DNA from: Enterobacter pseudoroggenkampii
GTDB lineage: Bacteria > Pseudomonadota > Gammaproteobacteria > Enterobacterales > Enterobacteriaceae
NCBI RefSeq assembly: GCF_026420145.1
Contig: NZ_JAPMLV010000003.1
Coordinates: forward strand, 186,001-250,000
Length of the DNA: 64,000 nucleotides
Reading direction: 5' to 3'
A model generated the notes under the pieces. That model saw nothing but the letters and a program-made list of their open reading frames with translations, made no database searches and was not told the origin of the DNA. Positions 47,685 to 56,547 of this stretch are shown here, piece after piece. Position 1 is the stretch's first letter, and the number at the start of each line of letters is the position of its first letter. The translations under genes were made by a program, and so were the position numbers.

Positions 47685-49304
47685 ATGGCTCATTTTGCGC
47701 AGTCCCCTTCTTTTATTTTGCATCAGGTCACCTGTCAGTTTCCGACGGGCGATACCCTTTTTGGTCCGCTGAATCTTTCGCTGGAACCCTCCCTGTGCGC
47801 GCTGGTTGGCCGCAACGGCAGCGGAAAAACGCGTCTGCTGCGCTTGCTGGCGGGGCTGGACGAACCGGCTACCGGTCATATCGAACGCTTTGGCTCGCAT
47901 GCCTGGGTGGCGCAGCAGCACGTCATTTTTTCGCAGACGACGCTGGCTGAATTGCTCGGATATGACGCGATTTTTGCGGCGCGTAAGCGCATCGACAGCG
48001 GCGATTACCAGCCCGACGATCTGGCGTTGCTCGACGGTTACTGGGATATAGCCGAACGTCTGAGCGAAGCGTTTATCAATGCGAAGCTCCCACCGTTTGA
48101 TCCGGATAAACCTGCCGGTGAACTCAGCGGCGGCGAGCGCATTCGTGCCCTGCTGTGCGGGGCGTTTACGGCTGATGCGGATTTCATGCTGCTGGACGAG
48201 CCTACTAACCACCTGGATCGACAAGGCCGGGCGTGGTTCTACGACCAGTTGAGTCGGTATCAGGGCGGCGTACTGGTGGCCTCCCATGACCGTGAGTTAC
48301 TGGCTCAGGTACCCCGTATCCTTGAGCTGAGCGCCTCGGGTCTGCGCAGCTACGGCGGAAATTATGCGGATTATCAAGCCCAGCGCGATGCCGAACAGCA
48401 GGCGGCCCGCGCTGCGCTGGAACATGCGGCAACCGAGCGCAAACGCACCCGCGCACGCATGCAAAAAGAGCATGATGACAGCCAGCGGCGGTCGGCAAAG
48501 ACGTTACGCACCGTCGATACCCTGAATATCGCGTCGTTTGAGCGGGTCAAATATAAAGGCGCGGCAAAGGAACGTATCGGCACCTGGAAAAAACAGCACA
48601 GCGAGCAGAATGAAGCGCTGAACGCCGCGGTTAACAAGGCGCGTGAGCGGGTTGAAGACGATAACCCGGTGATGTTCACTCTGCCGGGGAGTCAGGTCCC
48701 GGAGGGCAAGCAGGTACTGGTGCTGGAGGATCTGGTGCTGCCGCATGTGCCTGTTCCACCGCTTACCTGGCGTATGGACGGACCGATGCGCGTGGCGTTA
48801 AAGGGACCGAACGGCTGCGGAAAATCGACGCTGTTAAAAACTATCCTCGGCGAGATGACTCCCCGTTCGGGTACCTGTAAGGTCTCCGTTAGCTGTGCTT
48901 ATCTCGACCAGCATCTCTCCCGGCTCGATCTCTCGCAGTCGGTCATGACGCATCTCAATTTGAGTCATACCCCTCTGGAAGAGGGGGTATTGCGAACCCG
49001 TCTGGCGCAGCTTCAACTGGGAGCTGACAAAGTGATGCTCCCATTGGCGGCGCTCAGCGGCGGTGAGCGTCTTAAGGCTGCCCTGGCCTGCGTGCTGTGG
49101 CGCGCGGAGGCCACGCAGCTTCTGCTGCTGGATGAACCGACCAACCATCTGGATCTGGCTTCAGTCCAGGCCATTGAAGCGGCGCTGGCCGGTTTCCCTG
49201 GGGCACTGCTGGTGGTATCACACGATGAGGCGTTTTTAAGCGGCTTAACGTTAACGCATGAGCTGGTGTGGGAAGAGGCGGGTTGGCGTTGTGATAGCCT
49301 GTAA
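47685..49304 (+). CDS. ABC-F family ATPase
   Basis: This soluble protein of about 539 aa has two ABC domains and no membrane segments. Domain 1: GRNGSGKTRLLRLL (about 38-51), LSGGERIRALLCG, LLDEPTNHLDRQG. The linker (about 230-310) is rich in Arg, Lys and Glu (ATERKRTRARMQKEHDD), typical of the ABC-F inter-domain arm. Domain 2: GPNGCGKSTLLKT, ALSGGERLKAALA, LLLDEPTNHLDLAS. ABC-F proteins act on ribosomes or in antibiotic protection; this one is none of the four standard E. coli members (EttA, Uup, YbiT, YheS). AGGAG at 47675-47679 supports ATG 47685. Confidence 0.88.
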   Translation: MAHFAQSPSFILHQVTCQFPTGDTLFGPLNLSLEPSLCALVGRNGSGKTRLLRLLAGLDEPATGHIERFGSHAWVAQQHVIFSQTTLAELLGYDAIFAARKRIDSGDYQPDDLALLDGYWDIAERLSEAFINAKLPPFDPDKPAGELSGGERIRALLCGAFTADADFMLLDEPTNHLDRQGRAWFYDQLSRYQGGVLVASHDRELLAQVPRILELSASGLRSYGGNYADYQAQRDAEQQAARAALEHAATERKRTRARMQKEHDDSQRRSAKTLRTVDTLNIASFERVKYKGAAKERIGTWKKQHSEQNEALNAAVNKARERVEDDNPVMFTLPGSQVPEGKQVLVLEDLVLPHVPVPPLTWRMDGPMRVALKGPNGCGKSTLLKTILGEMTPRSGTCKVSVSCAYLDQHLSRLDLSQSVMTHLNLSHTPLEEGVLRTRLAQLQLGADKVMLPLAALSGGERLKAALACVLWRAEATQLLLLDEPTNHLDLASVQAIEAALAGFPGALLVVSHDEAFLSGLTLTHELVWEEAGWRCDSL

Positions 49305-49311
49305 AACACAA

Positions 49312-49331
49312 GCCCCCGCAAAGGCGGGGGC
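49312..49331. terminator. Bidirectional terminator between ABC-F gene and yiaG
   Basis: A perfect GCCCCCGC / GCGGGGGC stem around AAAG lies in the 39-bp convergent gap. The T-rich TTGTGTTTT tail on the minus strand favours termination of yiaG. Confidence 0.8.
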
Positions 49332-49343
49332 ATTCAATCTTCA

Positions 49344-49631
49344 CTACGCTATCTGTTTGCTGAGTGCAGGGTTGGCCTGAATCAGGCGCATCAGCCTTAA
49401 CTCGGTTGGGGTGGGTTTCTCACGTTTTGACTCCCACTCCTGCACCATAGCCACGCTGACACCCATCGCTCTGGCGAATTCTTCGGTTTTCAGTCCTGTC
49501 CCTTTGCGCAATTGCTCATATTCTGTAAAGGGATTGGATTTTTGTTGCAGGGTAATCGTCTGCGGTACATCTTTAAAAATGATCTGTTCCAGACTGCTCA
49601 GCAGTTCAAACTCAGGATCTTTATATTCCAT
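49344..49631 (-). CDS. yiaG: YiaG, small XRE-type regulator
   Basis: This 95-aa protein has a Cro/C1-type helix-turn-helix at about 40-90 (EEFARAMGVSVAMVQEWESKREKP). It resembles E. coli YiaG (96 aa) and the antitoxin-like HigA/MqsA HTH family, but no toxin gene is adjacent. The N-terminal MEYKDPEFELLSSLEQI is conserved. A GAGGAGT site precedes the ATG. Its targets are unknown. Confidence 0.92.
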   Translation of the reverse strand: MEYKDPEFELLSSLEQIIFKDVPQTITLQQKSNPFTEYEQLRKGTGLKTEEFARAMGVSVAMVQEWESKREKPTPTELRLMRLIQANPALSKQIA

Positions 49632-49962
49632 TGAGGACTCCTCTTAAATCTCACATCGTGATCAAGAACATCAGAGAGCCAATTAAGAATAGTCCCTAAT
49701 ACCAACCCAGGATCGTCACGGGTGTGATTAATCGTGCGGTAACGATCGCTGTATCCGATTCAGCAATATGGAGAGTTATGCTAATTCCCTGATTAGTCAT
49801 ATGTCGGCTTCGCCAGGTATTTTTTTGTAAATGATAAGAAATAAATCGGCAATAGCCGTTTTGCATGAAAAGAGTATCTTGCAAGGCTGACCTGGACTAT
49901 CCTTGTCAGCGTCGGGCACGCGTGTGCCGGTGTGCGCTTTTTTGGGTGAAAGGAGTAATAAA
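49632..49962. other. yiaG/yiaF intergenic region
   Basis: In this 331-bp divergent gap I see only short inverted repeats, for example GCTGAC (49886-49891) with GTCAGC (49905-49910), about 53 bp before yiaF. The central part is AT-rich and promoter-like. No small gene or RNA is recognised. Confidence 0.5.
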
Positions 49963-50673
49963 ATGGCGACAGGAAAGTCCTGCTCTCGCTGGTTTGCGCC
50001 TATTGCGGCGTTGTTGATGGTTGTTAGCCTGAGTGGGTGTTTTGATAAAGAAGGCGATCAGCGCAAAGCGTTTATCGATTTTCTGCAGAATACAGTGATG
50101 CGCAGCGGCGAGCGGTTGCCGACGCTGACTGCGGATCAGAAAAAACAGTTTGGCCCCTTCGTGTCCGATTACGCCATTCTTTATGGTTATTCACAGCAGG
50201 TGAGCCAGGCGATGGATTCCGGTATCCGCCCGGTAGTGGATAGCGTGAACGCCATCCGCGTTCCACAGGATTATATGACGCAACGTGAACCGCTGCGCCA
50301 GTCCAACGGTGCGCTTGGCGTGCTGAGCCAGCAGTTGCAAAATGCGAAAATGCAGGCTGACGCGTCACGTTCTGCGCTGAAGCAGGGCGACGATCTCAAA
50401 CCGGTCTTCGACAAAGTGTATGAGAAAGTGGTGACCAAACCGTCTGAAGCACTGCAGCCGTTGATTCCAGCCGCGCAAATCTTCACGCAGCAGCTGGTCC
50501 AGGTGGGTGACTTTATCGCCCAGCAGAATACGCAGGTGAGCTTTGTTGCCAACGGTATTCAGTTCCCGACCTCGCAGCAGGCAAGCCAGTACAATACGCT
50601 GATTGGGCCGCTGGCCTCCCAGCATCAGGCCTTTAGCCAGGCCTGGAGTGCGGCAGTCACTGCCACAGAATAA
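49963..50673 (+). CDS. yiaF: YiaF, DUF3053 lipoprotein
   Basis: This 236-aa predicted lipoprotein equals the E. coli YiaF length. The signal peptide has lipobox LSGC (Cys28, followed by Phe-Asp); Asp at +3 is not the inner-membrane retention signal. The mature part is helical and highly conserved (KAFIDFLQNTVMRSGERLP). The function is unknown. ATG 49963 follows AAAGGAGTAATAAA; the frame to 49903 is not conserved. A terminator follows. Confidence 0.93.
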   Translation: MATGKSCSRWFAPIAALLMVVSLSGCFDKEGDQRKAFIDFLQNTVMRSGERLPTLTADQKKQFGPFVSDYAILYGYSQQVSQAMDSGIRPVVDSVNAIRVPQDYMTQREPLRQSNGALGVLSQQLQNAKMQADASRSALKQGDDLKPVFDKVYEKVVTKPSEALQPLIPAAQIFTQQLVQVGDFIAQQNTQVSFVANGIQFPTSQQASQYNTLIGPLASQHQAFSQAWSAAVTATE

Positions 50674-50676
50674 GAC

Positions 50677-50706
50677 GAAAAACCCCGCTTCTGGCGGGGT
50701 TTTTTA
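50677..50706 (+). terminator. Terminator after yiaF
   Basis: AACCCCGC / GCGGGGTT with loop TTCTG (50681-50701) is followed by TTTTT. Confidence 0.9.
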
Positions 50707-50748
50707 TGCGTAGCGAAAATAACGCTTGTCATTCCTCTACCACATCGG

Positions 50749-50918
50749 TATAACTATCCCCGTCGGTTTGTTACACAGACCTAAAGCAGTTTAGTAAAGC
50801 AGTCCAGATTGTTATCCATAGATACCCTTCGTTGTGACCCTTCCTTCATCGCTTAAAAATCTGTAACGCAATCCATCAAGCCGGAAGGCACAATATATTT
50901 GTTAATAAGGTAATTTCT
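50749..50918 (+). promoter_or_regulatory. cspA promoter and cold-sensing 5' leader
   Basis: A TATAAC -10-like box at 50749-50754 is followed by a leader of about 155 nt. It begins CGGTTTGTTACACAGACC (cold-box region, about 50765-50782) and ends with AAGGTAATTTCTATG. It follows the layout of the E. coli cspA leader (TTTGACGTACAGACC, then AAAATCTGTAA, then GGCACA near the end). In E. coli this leader folds differently in the cold and exposes the ribosome site. Confidence 0.8.
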
Positions 50919-51131
50919 ATGTCTGCTAAAATGACTGGTCTGGTAAAATGGTTCAACGCTGATAAAGGTTTCGGCTTCATCACTCCTGACGATGGCTCTA
51001 AAGACGTGTTCGTACACTTCTCTGCTATCCAGAACGATGGCTACAAATCTCTGGACGAAGGTCAGAAAGTGTCCTTCACCATCGAAAGCGGCGCTAAAGG
51101 CCCAGCAGCTGGTAACGTTGTAAGCCTGTAA
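50919..51131 (+). CDS. cspA: Major cold shock protein CspA
   Basis: This 70-aa single cold-shock domain is an RNA chaperone that melts mRNA structure in the cold. RNP1 KGFGFITP and RNP2 VFVHFSAI are present. It differs from E. coli CspA at only a few positions (for example Ala3 for Gly and Leu8 for Ile). The long leader upstream and the terminator downstream make it a single-gene unit. Confidence 0.98.
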   Translation: MSAKMTGLVKWFNADKGFGFITPDDGSKDVFVHFSAIQNDGYKSLDEGQKVSFTIESGAKGPAAGNVVSL

Positions 51132-51156
51132 GCTTCCAACCCAGTAGCAAAGAATT

Positions 51157-51185
51157 TAAAAACCCGCCTTCTGGCGGGTTTTTTC
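51157..51185. terminator. Terminator between cspA and ghrB
   Basis: AACCCGCC / GGCGGGTT (51161-51168 with 51173-51180) with loop TTCT is followed by TTTTC. The convergent ghrB stops 5-9 nt further on, so it may serve both genes. Confidence 0.92.
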
Positions 51186-51189
51186 GTTT

Positions 51190-52164
51190 CTACCGTTGCA
51201 CCTGCGGGTTCACGCAGTTTATCTCCACCTTTCCACCTAATGCGGCAATCAGATTATCAACCGCGGTGGCCGCCATGTTGTAGCGCGTCTCATGGGTGGC
51301 TGAGCCGATGTGGGGCAGGGCAACCACGTTAGGCAGCGAAAGCAGTGGCGAATCCACCGGCAGCGGCTCCTGCTCAAACACGTCCAGACCTGCGGCATGG
51401 ATCTCACCGTTTTGCAGGGCCTCAATCAGCGCCTTCTCATCCACCACCGGGCCACGACCCGCGTTGATGAAAATGGCGGACGTCTTCATTTTTTCAAACG
51501 CCTCTTTGCCGATCAGATGACGGGTTTCGTTCGTTAGCGGCAGAACCAGGCAGACAAAATCGGCTTCCTGCAGCAGGGTATCCAGCTCGCAGTAACGGGC
51601 GTTGAAGCGTTCTTCGGCTTCACTGTGATGGCGACGCGCGTTATATAGAATCGGCATGTTAAAACCAAAATGCGCGCGCTGCGCCAGCGCCAGCCCGATA
51701 CGTCCCATGCCAACAATGCCCAGCGTTTTGCCGTGAACATCCACACCGAACCAGTCCGGACCAATGCTCTTTGTCCATTCACCCGCTTTGACGCGCTCAG
51801 CCACTTCCACCACGCGACGGGCCGTGGTGAGCATGAGCGCCATCAGCGTATCGGCCACGGTTTCCGTCAGGGCATGCGGCGTATGCATCAGCAGGATCTT
51901 GCGGGCGTTTAGGGCATCCACGTCGAAGTTGTCGTAACCCACGGAAACGGTTGAGGTAGCACGAAGCTTCGGCATTTTCTCCAGCAGGGCGACATCCACT
52001 TTTTCGCTTGAACCCAGCAGGCCTTCGGCGCTGGCGAACGCGTCGGCGTGCTGTGCCACGGTTTCCGGGCGCAGGTTCTTCACCTGCGTAACGGTGAAGT
52101 GCTCTTCAAGACGTTTCTGCAGATCTTCCGGCAGGGCTTTATACAAAATGACGGACGGCTTCAT
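51190..52164 (-). CDS. ghrB: 2-ketoaldonate/glyoxylate-hydroxypyruvate reductase GhrB
   Basis: This 324-aa D-isomer-specific 2-hydroxyacid dehydrogenase equals the E. coli length. It reduces 2-keto-D-gluconate, hydroxypyruvate and glyoxylate with NADPH. The Rossmann motif is GIVGMGRIG (about 152-160). Catalytic Arg is in [10 protein letters not shown], Glu in [10 protein letters not shown] and His in [12 protein letters not shown]. It is the last gene of a ketogluconate operon here, equivalent to Kgu[13 protein letters not shown] at 52164 is preferred over the longer frame. It lies 28 nt after the MFS gene. Confidence 0.95.
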   Translation of the reverse strand: MKPSVILYKALPEDLQKRLEEHFTVTQVKNLRPETVAQHADAFASAEGLLGSSEKVDVALLEKMPKLRATSTVSVGYDNFDVDALNARKILLMHTPHALTETVADTLMALMLTTARRVVEVAERVKAGEWTKSIGPDWFGVDVHGKTLGIVGMGRIGLALAQRAHFGFNMPILYNARRHHSEAEERFNARYCELDTLLQEADFVCLVLPLTNETRHLIGKEAFEKMKTSAIFINAGRGPVVDEKALIEALQNGEIHAAGLDVFEQEPLPVDSPLLSLPNVVALPHIGSATHETRYNMAATAVDNLIAALGGKVEINCVNPQVQR

Positions 52165-52192
52165 GCTAATCTCCGTTGATTTTTTTAAGGAT

Positions 52193-53473
52193 TCAGGCGT
52201 GGCGAGCGCCGACAGGGTGTTGTTGATTATTAGCAGGCTTAACAATCAGAGTAAGCCACACCGAGGCGAAAAGCGCCACCCCCATAAAGATGTACGATGC
52301 GGACGGACTGCCGGTGGCACCGTTCAGGTAACCCACGAACCAGGAGCCGCAGAACGAACCCAGTGCACCCATACTGTTAATCAGTGCCATCGCGCCACCC
52401 GCAACGTTACGCGGCAGCATCTCGGGGATGATGGCGAAGAACGGTCCGTACGGGGCGTACATGGCGGCACCGGCAATCACCAGCAGCGTATAAGAGACCC
52501 AGAAGTGGTTTGCGCCCACGGCCCAGGAGCCAATAAAGGCGAAGGCAGCAATCAGCAGCAGCGGCCAGACAAACAGCTTGCGGTTCTGCAGCTTGTCCGA
52601 CGCCCAGGAGACGATGATCATCGCGATGGTTGCCGCCAGATACGGTACGGATGACAGCCAGCCTACTTCGACCATGCCGAGGTTTTCACCGCCGCTGCGG
52701 ATAATGGACGGCAGCCACAGCACAAAGCCGTACACGCCAATGCTCCAGGTAAAATACTGTGCGCAAAGCAGGATCACGTTACGCGAGCGGAAGGCTTCAC
52801 CATAGTTACGTACCGCCTTCAGACCTTGCTGTTCTTTATCCAGCTGCGCCTGCAGCGCTGCTTTTTCATCTTCGGAAAGCCACTTCGCCTGGGCAGGTTT
52901 ATCTTTCACCAGCACCCACCAGCAGAAGGCCCAGATAATTGCCGGCACCCCTTCAATGATAAACATCTCGCGCCAGCCGAAGGACTGGATCAGGTAGCCC
53001 GACACCACCGACATCCACAGTACCGTGACCGGGTTACCGAGGATCAGGAAGGTATTCGCGCGCGAGCGCTCAGATTTGGTAAACCAGTTGCTGATGTAGA
53101 TCAGCATCGCGGGCATAACCGCCGCCTCAACGACACCGAGGATAAAGCGAATGGCGGCCAGGGCAGGAATATTGTTCACCATGCCGGTCAGTGACGCGCA
53201 GGCGCCCCACAGGATCAGACAGATGAAGATCAGCTTACGCACGCTGCGGCGTTCCGCATAAATCGCGCCGGGGATCTGGAAGAAGAAGTAACCCAGGAAG
53301 AAAAGGGCACCCAGCAGGGAAGAAATACCTTTGGTGATCCCGAGGTCCTCGGTGATCCCCGCTGCGGACGCGAAGCTGAAGTTGGCACGGTCAAGGTACG
53401 CCAGGCTGTACGTGATAAACACGATTGGCATGATGTACCACCAGCGTTTTACTGCATTGGTCGAACTGTTCAT
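52193..53473 (-). CDS. kguT: 2-ketogluconate-type MFS transporter (KguT-like)
   Basis: This 426-aa ACS-family major facilitator has about 12 membrane segments, with [14 protein letters not shown] after TM1, [21 protein letters not shown] in a late helix and a long cytoplasmic central loop ([19 protein letters not shown]). Its position between a PfkB kinase and a 2-ketoaldonate reductase matches kguT of Pseudomonas/Klebsiella ketogluconate operons. ATG 53473 has AGAGG upstream. A dispersed repeat separates it from the kinase gene. The substrate is assigned from context. Confidence 0.82.
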   Translation of the reverse strand: MNSSTNAVKRWWYIMPIVFITYSLAYLDRANFSFASAAGITEDLGITKGISSLLGALFFLGYFFFQIPGAIYAERRSVRKLIFICLILWGACASLTGMVNNIPALAAIRFILGVVEAAVMPAMLIYISNWFTKSERSRANTFLILGNPVTVLWMSVVSGYLIQSFGWREMFIIEGVPAIIWAFCWWVLVKDKPAQAKWLSEDEKAALQAQLDKEQQGLKAVRNYGEAFRSRNVILLCAQYFTWSIGVYGFVLWLPSIIRSGGENLGMVEVGWLSSVPYLAATIAMIIVSWASDKLQNRKLFVWPLLLIAAFAFIGSWAVGANHFWVSYTLLVIAGAAMYAPYGPFFAIIPEMLPRNVAGGAMALINSMGALGSFCGSWFVGYLNGATGSPSASYIFMGVALFASVWLTLIVKPANNQQHPVGARHA

Positions 53474-53553
53474 AGGCTTGCCTCTGTTGTTGAGGTTGTT
53501 ACCGCCGTTGTCTGTAGGGTACACGGTGGCTTAATTATCTGGTGCGGCTTGTT

Positions 53554-53588
53554 GCCCTCACCCTGGCCCTCTCCCACCGGGAGAGGGA
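53554..53588. repeat. Dispersed CCCTCTCCC palindrome, copy 6
   Basis: GCCCTCACCCTGGCCCTCTCCC-ACC-GGGAGAGGG lies between the kinase and transporter genes, inside the operon. It is preceded by GGTGCGGCTTGTT, like the copy at 56503 (GGTGCGGTCTGGT). Confidence 0.8.
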
Positions 53589-53590
53589 AT

Positions 53591-54529
53591 TCATACTCCG
53601 AGCTGTGCTCGGGTGGGTAATCCTTCGCTGTCGCCCTGCACCTGAATGGCCAGCGAGCCAATCTTGTTGCCCCGCGCGACGGCCTTCTGCAGCGTTTTGC
53701 CTTCCAGCAGGGCGCTAATTACGCCAACGGCAAAACCGTCGCCCGCGCCGACCGTGTCGACAACGTTCTCAACCTTCACCGCCGCGACCGCGCCCTGTTC
53801 GCCGTTGGCCGTCTTGAACCATGCGCCATCGGCACCGGTCTTCAGCACTACCGCTTTTACCCCTTTATTCAGATAGAAATCAGCAATGCCTTCCGGCGTA
53901 TTTTCACCCGTCAGGATCATCCCTTCTTTCAGCCCCGGCAGAACCCAGTCCGCTCTGAACGCCAGACGGTTCAGTTTCTCGACCATTTCCGCTTCGCTTT
54001 TCCACAGCACCGGACGCAGGTTAGGATCGAACGAGATCGTTTTTCCCTGGGCTTTCAGAGTGGCTGCCGCATGATCCAGCAGTTCATACGAGCTGGCAGA
54101 GAGCGCTGCCGCCACGCCGCTCAGGTGCAGGTGGCGCGCGGAGGCGAAATAGTCGGCGTGGTAATCCGCAACAGAGAGGTGGCTTGCTGCCGATCCTTTG
54201 CGGAAATACTCCACAATGGGATCGGTTCCATTTTCGACCTTGGATTTAAGCTGAAACCCGGTAGGGAAGCGTCCGTCAAGGGTGACGCCTGCAGCATCGA
54301 TACCCTCTTTTTTCAGCGAATCGAGAACGAAATGGCCAAAGCTGTCATCCCCCACGCGGCTGACCCAGCCCACGTTCAGGCCGAGACGCGCCAGGCCGGT
54401 CGCGACGTTGAGCTCTGCGCCTGCGACGCGCTTGATAAAGTGCTCTACCGCGCTCAGTTCGCCCGTTTCAGTGGCGACAAACATCGCCATGGCTTCGCCG
54501 ATCGTGATGACATCCAGCGTCTTGTGCAT
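53591..54529 (-). CDS. kguK: PfkB-family sugar kinase (2-ketogluconokinase, KguK-like)
   Basis: This 312-aa ribokinase-type kinase has the N-terminal VITIGEAMAMFVATETGEL, GGAEx-type substrate motif AGAELNVATGLARLGL (about 35-50) and the C-terminal anion hole DTVGAGDGFAVGV (about 252-264). It is close to KdgK, but the operon with an MFS carrier, a KguE-like isomerase and GhrB makes 2-keto-D-gluconate the likely substrate. It starts 3 nt after the TIM-barrel gene stop. Confidence 0.85.
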   Translation of the reverse strand: MHKTLDVITIGEAMAMFVATETGELSAVEHFIKRVAGAELNVATGLARLGLNVGWVSRVGDDSFGHFVLDSLKKEGIDAAGVTLDGRFPTGFQLKSKVENGTDPIVEYFRKGSAASHLSVADYHADYFASARHLHLSGVAAALSASSYELLDHAAATLKAQGKTISFDPNLRPVLWKSEAEMVEKLNRLAFRADWVLPGLKEGMILTGENTPEGIADFYLNKGVKAVVLKTGADGAWFKTANGEQGAVAAVKVENVVDTVGAGDGFAVGVISALLEGKTLQKAVARGNKIGSLAIQVQGDSEGLPTRAQLGV

Positions 54530-54532
54530 GAT

Positions 54533-55282
54533 TTACTCCTCGCGCAGCAGGTTGACGTAATGGCGGGTAACGGCGGTTAAATCCGTCCCTTCCAGCGGGA
54601 ACTCGATCCCGCGTGGGGCATCGGCAGGCAGCTGGCCGAGCAGATCCAGCCAGCGTGCATCGGCGTGGTCCGGTGCCACGGCGCGGAAGTTATCTTTATG
54701 CGGCACGGCGGCTTTAACGTGGATATAGCTCACCGCAGGGGCCAGATGACGTGCGGCTTCTTCAGGCGAATCGCCAACCCACAGCCAGTTGCCCATGTCG
54801 AAGGTCAGCGTGACGGGGAGCGCCATTTCCCGGCAGGCGGCCTGGAAGCGCTGCATGGGGGCGAGCTGTCCGCAGTCGGTCTGATCGTTCTCCACGACCA
54901 GCGCCATGCCGCTTGCGTTCAGCAGGCTACGCAGGGCGTCGAGAGGCTGCGCATCGCGGAAATGGCCCAGGGAAACCTTCAGCCACAGGGCGTTCAGGGT
55001 GCTGGCCTCAGAGAGATAGCGGGTCAGGTCCGGGTTGAGGGTGCCGTCTGGCATAAACAGGGCGACGGGGGCGGAGTAGCACGCCAGCAGGCCGAGCAGC
55101 TCAATGGATTCTCCCAGCGCCGGCAGCGCCAGCAGCTCGTCGCTGCTGAACAGTTCCCGGCGGATCTCCACGCCGTCTGCCCCTGCGCCTGCAATAACGG
55201 GCAGCATCGCCCGCTGACCGCCCGCCTGTCGCACCTGTTCCGCACCGTACGCGGCGGTGACCACCATAATTTTCCTGCCCAT
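54533..55282 (-). CDS. kguE: TIM-barrel sugar isomerase/epimerase (KguE-like)
   Basis: This protein of about 249 aa is of the AP-endonuclease-2/xylose-isomerase-like superfamily. Metal-site acidic residues are visible in GVEIRRELF, VVENDQTDCG, TFDMGNWLWVG and RGIEFPLEG. Pseudomonas kguE encodes such a protein at the head of the 2-ketogluconate operon; its exact reaction is not settled. ATG 55282 (MGRKIMVV) follows GGAGTCCGAAG; 55303 is a weaker alternative. A perfect LacI-type operator lies 42-55 bp upstream. Confidence 0.82.
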   Translation of the reverse strand: MGRKIMVVTAAYGAEQVRQAGGQRAMLPVIAGAGADGVEIRRELFSSDELLALPALGESIELLGLLACYSAPVALFMPDGTLNPDLTRYLSEASTLNALWLKVSLGHFRDAQPLDALRSLLNASGMALVVENDQTDCGQLAPMQRFQAACREMALPVTLTFDMGNWLWVGDSPEEAARHLAPAVSYIHVKAAVPHKDNFRAVAPDHADARWLDLLGQLPADAPRGIEFPLEGTDLTAVTRHYVNLLREE

Positions 55283-55323
55283 CTTCGGACTCCATCGCAA
55301 CATATCAATACTATTACGCTAGA

Positions 55324-55337
55324 TGGAACCGGTTCCA
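55324..55337. promoter_or_regulatory. Perfect LacI-type operator, PtxS-like
   Basis: TGGAACCGGTTCCA is a perfect 14-bp palindrome in the 103-bp gap between the LacI-type gene and kguE. The known Pseudomonas PtxS operator at the ketogluconate genes is TGAAACCGGTTTCA, differing only by one symmetric base pair. This supports repression of the kgu-like operon by the adjacent regulator. Confidence 0.82.
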
Positions 55338-55385
55338 AAGAAAAGGTCAGGATGTTGAATTTATGATCGCTATCACAAGGGAAAT

Positions 55386-56402
55386 TTAACGCGCGGTGGA
55401 GCCGCGAACGATCAGCTCGCCGGAGAAGACCTGCTCGCGAACGGCATCGCTGGTGCCTTCAATACGACGAACCACTTGTTCAACAGCAGCATAGCCAATC
55501 TGCCAGGTGGGTTGTTTGAGTGTCGTAATGCCGACGCCGGCCAGCTCCGCCCACTCCAGCTCATCAAACCCCAGCAGACCGATATCGCTGCCCCAGTGCA
55601 GGCCAATACGCTTGAGCGAGCGGGCGACCTGGAGCGTCAGCGCTCCGTTGGCTGAGATAACGGCTTTGCGCATCCCGCGATGGCGCGTGTGGAACTGACG
55701 CAGGGTGTTGTCGAGCTGCCCCGCCTCGTGAAGCGGCGTTTCGGCATTTTCGGCGATCACGCCGGGATATCGCTCCAGCGTGGTGCGAAATGCGCTCAGG
55801 CGCTCGCGACGGGTGTTGACCATCCCCAGCGGTTCACTCAGAAACAGAATGGCCTCGAAGCCCTGCTCAATCAGATGTTCGGTGGCGGTCGTGGCGGCCT
55901 GGGTGTTATCCAGCCCGACGACATCGCAGGCAAATTCCGGGATTTTACGGTCGATAAGGACCATCGGCAGGGAGGATTGCTGCAGGCGGTTTAACCCCTC
56001 TTCGCGCATGCCCACCGCGTTAACCACGATCCCTTCCACCTGATAGCTGCGCAGCAGGTCGAGGTAATGCAGCTCCTGATCGACTTCGTTGTTGGTATTA
56101 CAGACCAGCGGCGTGAAACCCTTCTCGCGACAGGCGGCTTCAATACCGCTAAGCACGTTCACGGAATAGGGGTTGGTGATATCGGCGATGATAAGCCCGA
56201 TAAGGCGGGTGCGACCACGTTTGAGCCCGCGCGCCATGAGGCTGGGACGGTAGTCGAGATCGGCAATGGCTTGTTCAATACGCGCCAGCAGTGCGTCGGA
56301 CAACAGGTGTTTTTCGCCATTGAGGTAGCGCGAAATGCTGGTTTTACCGGTTTTGGCGGCTTTCGCCACGTCGCTGATGGTGGCCCGGGCTGGTTTGCTC
56401 AT
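55386..56402 (-). CDS. LacI-family repressor of the 2-ketogluconate operon (PtxS-like)
   Basis: This 338-aa LacI/GalR regulator has a helix-turn-helix at about 6-30 (ATISDVAKAAKTGKTSISRYL), a hinge helix (SLMARGLKRGRT) and a periplasmic-binding-like sensor (LIGLIIADITNPYSVNVLSGIE). It is directly upstream of kguE on the same strand, with a PtxS-type operator between. Pseudomonas PtxS controls the same enzymes and binds 2-ketogluconate. The inducer is inferred as 2-ketogluconate. Confidence 0.88.
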   Translation of the reverse strand: MSKPARATISDVAKAAKTGKTSISRYLNGEKHLLSDALLARIEQAIADLDYRPSLMARGLKRGRTRLIGLIIADITNPYSVNVLSGIEAACREKGFTPLVCNTNNEVDQELHYLDLLRSYQVEGIVVNAVGMREEGLNRLQQSSLPMVLIDRKIPEFACDVVGLDNTQAATTATEHLIEQGFEAILFLSEPLGMVNTRRERLSAFRTTLERYPGVIAENAETPLHEAGQLDNTLRQFHTRHRGMRKAVISANGALTLQVARSLKRIGLHWGSDIGLLGFDELEWAELAGVGITTLKQPTWQIGYAAVEQVVRRIEGTSDAVREQVFSGELIVRGSTAR

Positions 56403-56465
56403 CGCTGATTTCCCTGAATTTAGTGAGAATACCTTAGCGGGAAAATCGGACGAATCAAGTAATTT

Positions 56466-56490
56466 GCCCGGTGGCGCTGCGCTTACCTGG
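56466..56490. repeat. Degenerate REP beside a dispersed palindrome
   Basis: CCCGGTGGCGCTGCGCTTACCTGGG resembles an E. coli REP and sits 13 bp before the CCCTCTCCC palindrome at 56503, like the pair at 18582/18624. Confidence 0.65.
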
Positions 56491-56502
56491 GGTGCGGTCT
56501 GG

Positions 56503-56539
56503 TGCCCTCACCCCAACCCTCTCCCACGGGGAGAGGGGG
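56503..56539. repeat. Dispersed CCCTCTCCC palindrome, copy 7
   Basis: TGCCCTCACCCCAACCCTCTCCC-AC-GGGGAGAGGGGG lies after the yiaD stop and upstream of the LacI-type gene. It may terminate yiaD transcription on the minus strand. Confidence 0.8.
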
Positions 56540-56547
56540 AAATGCGA

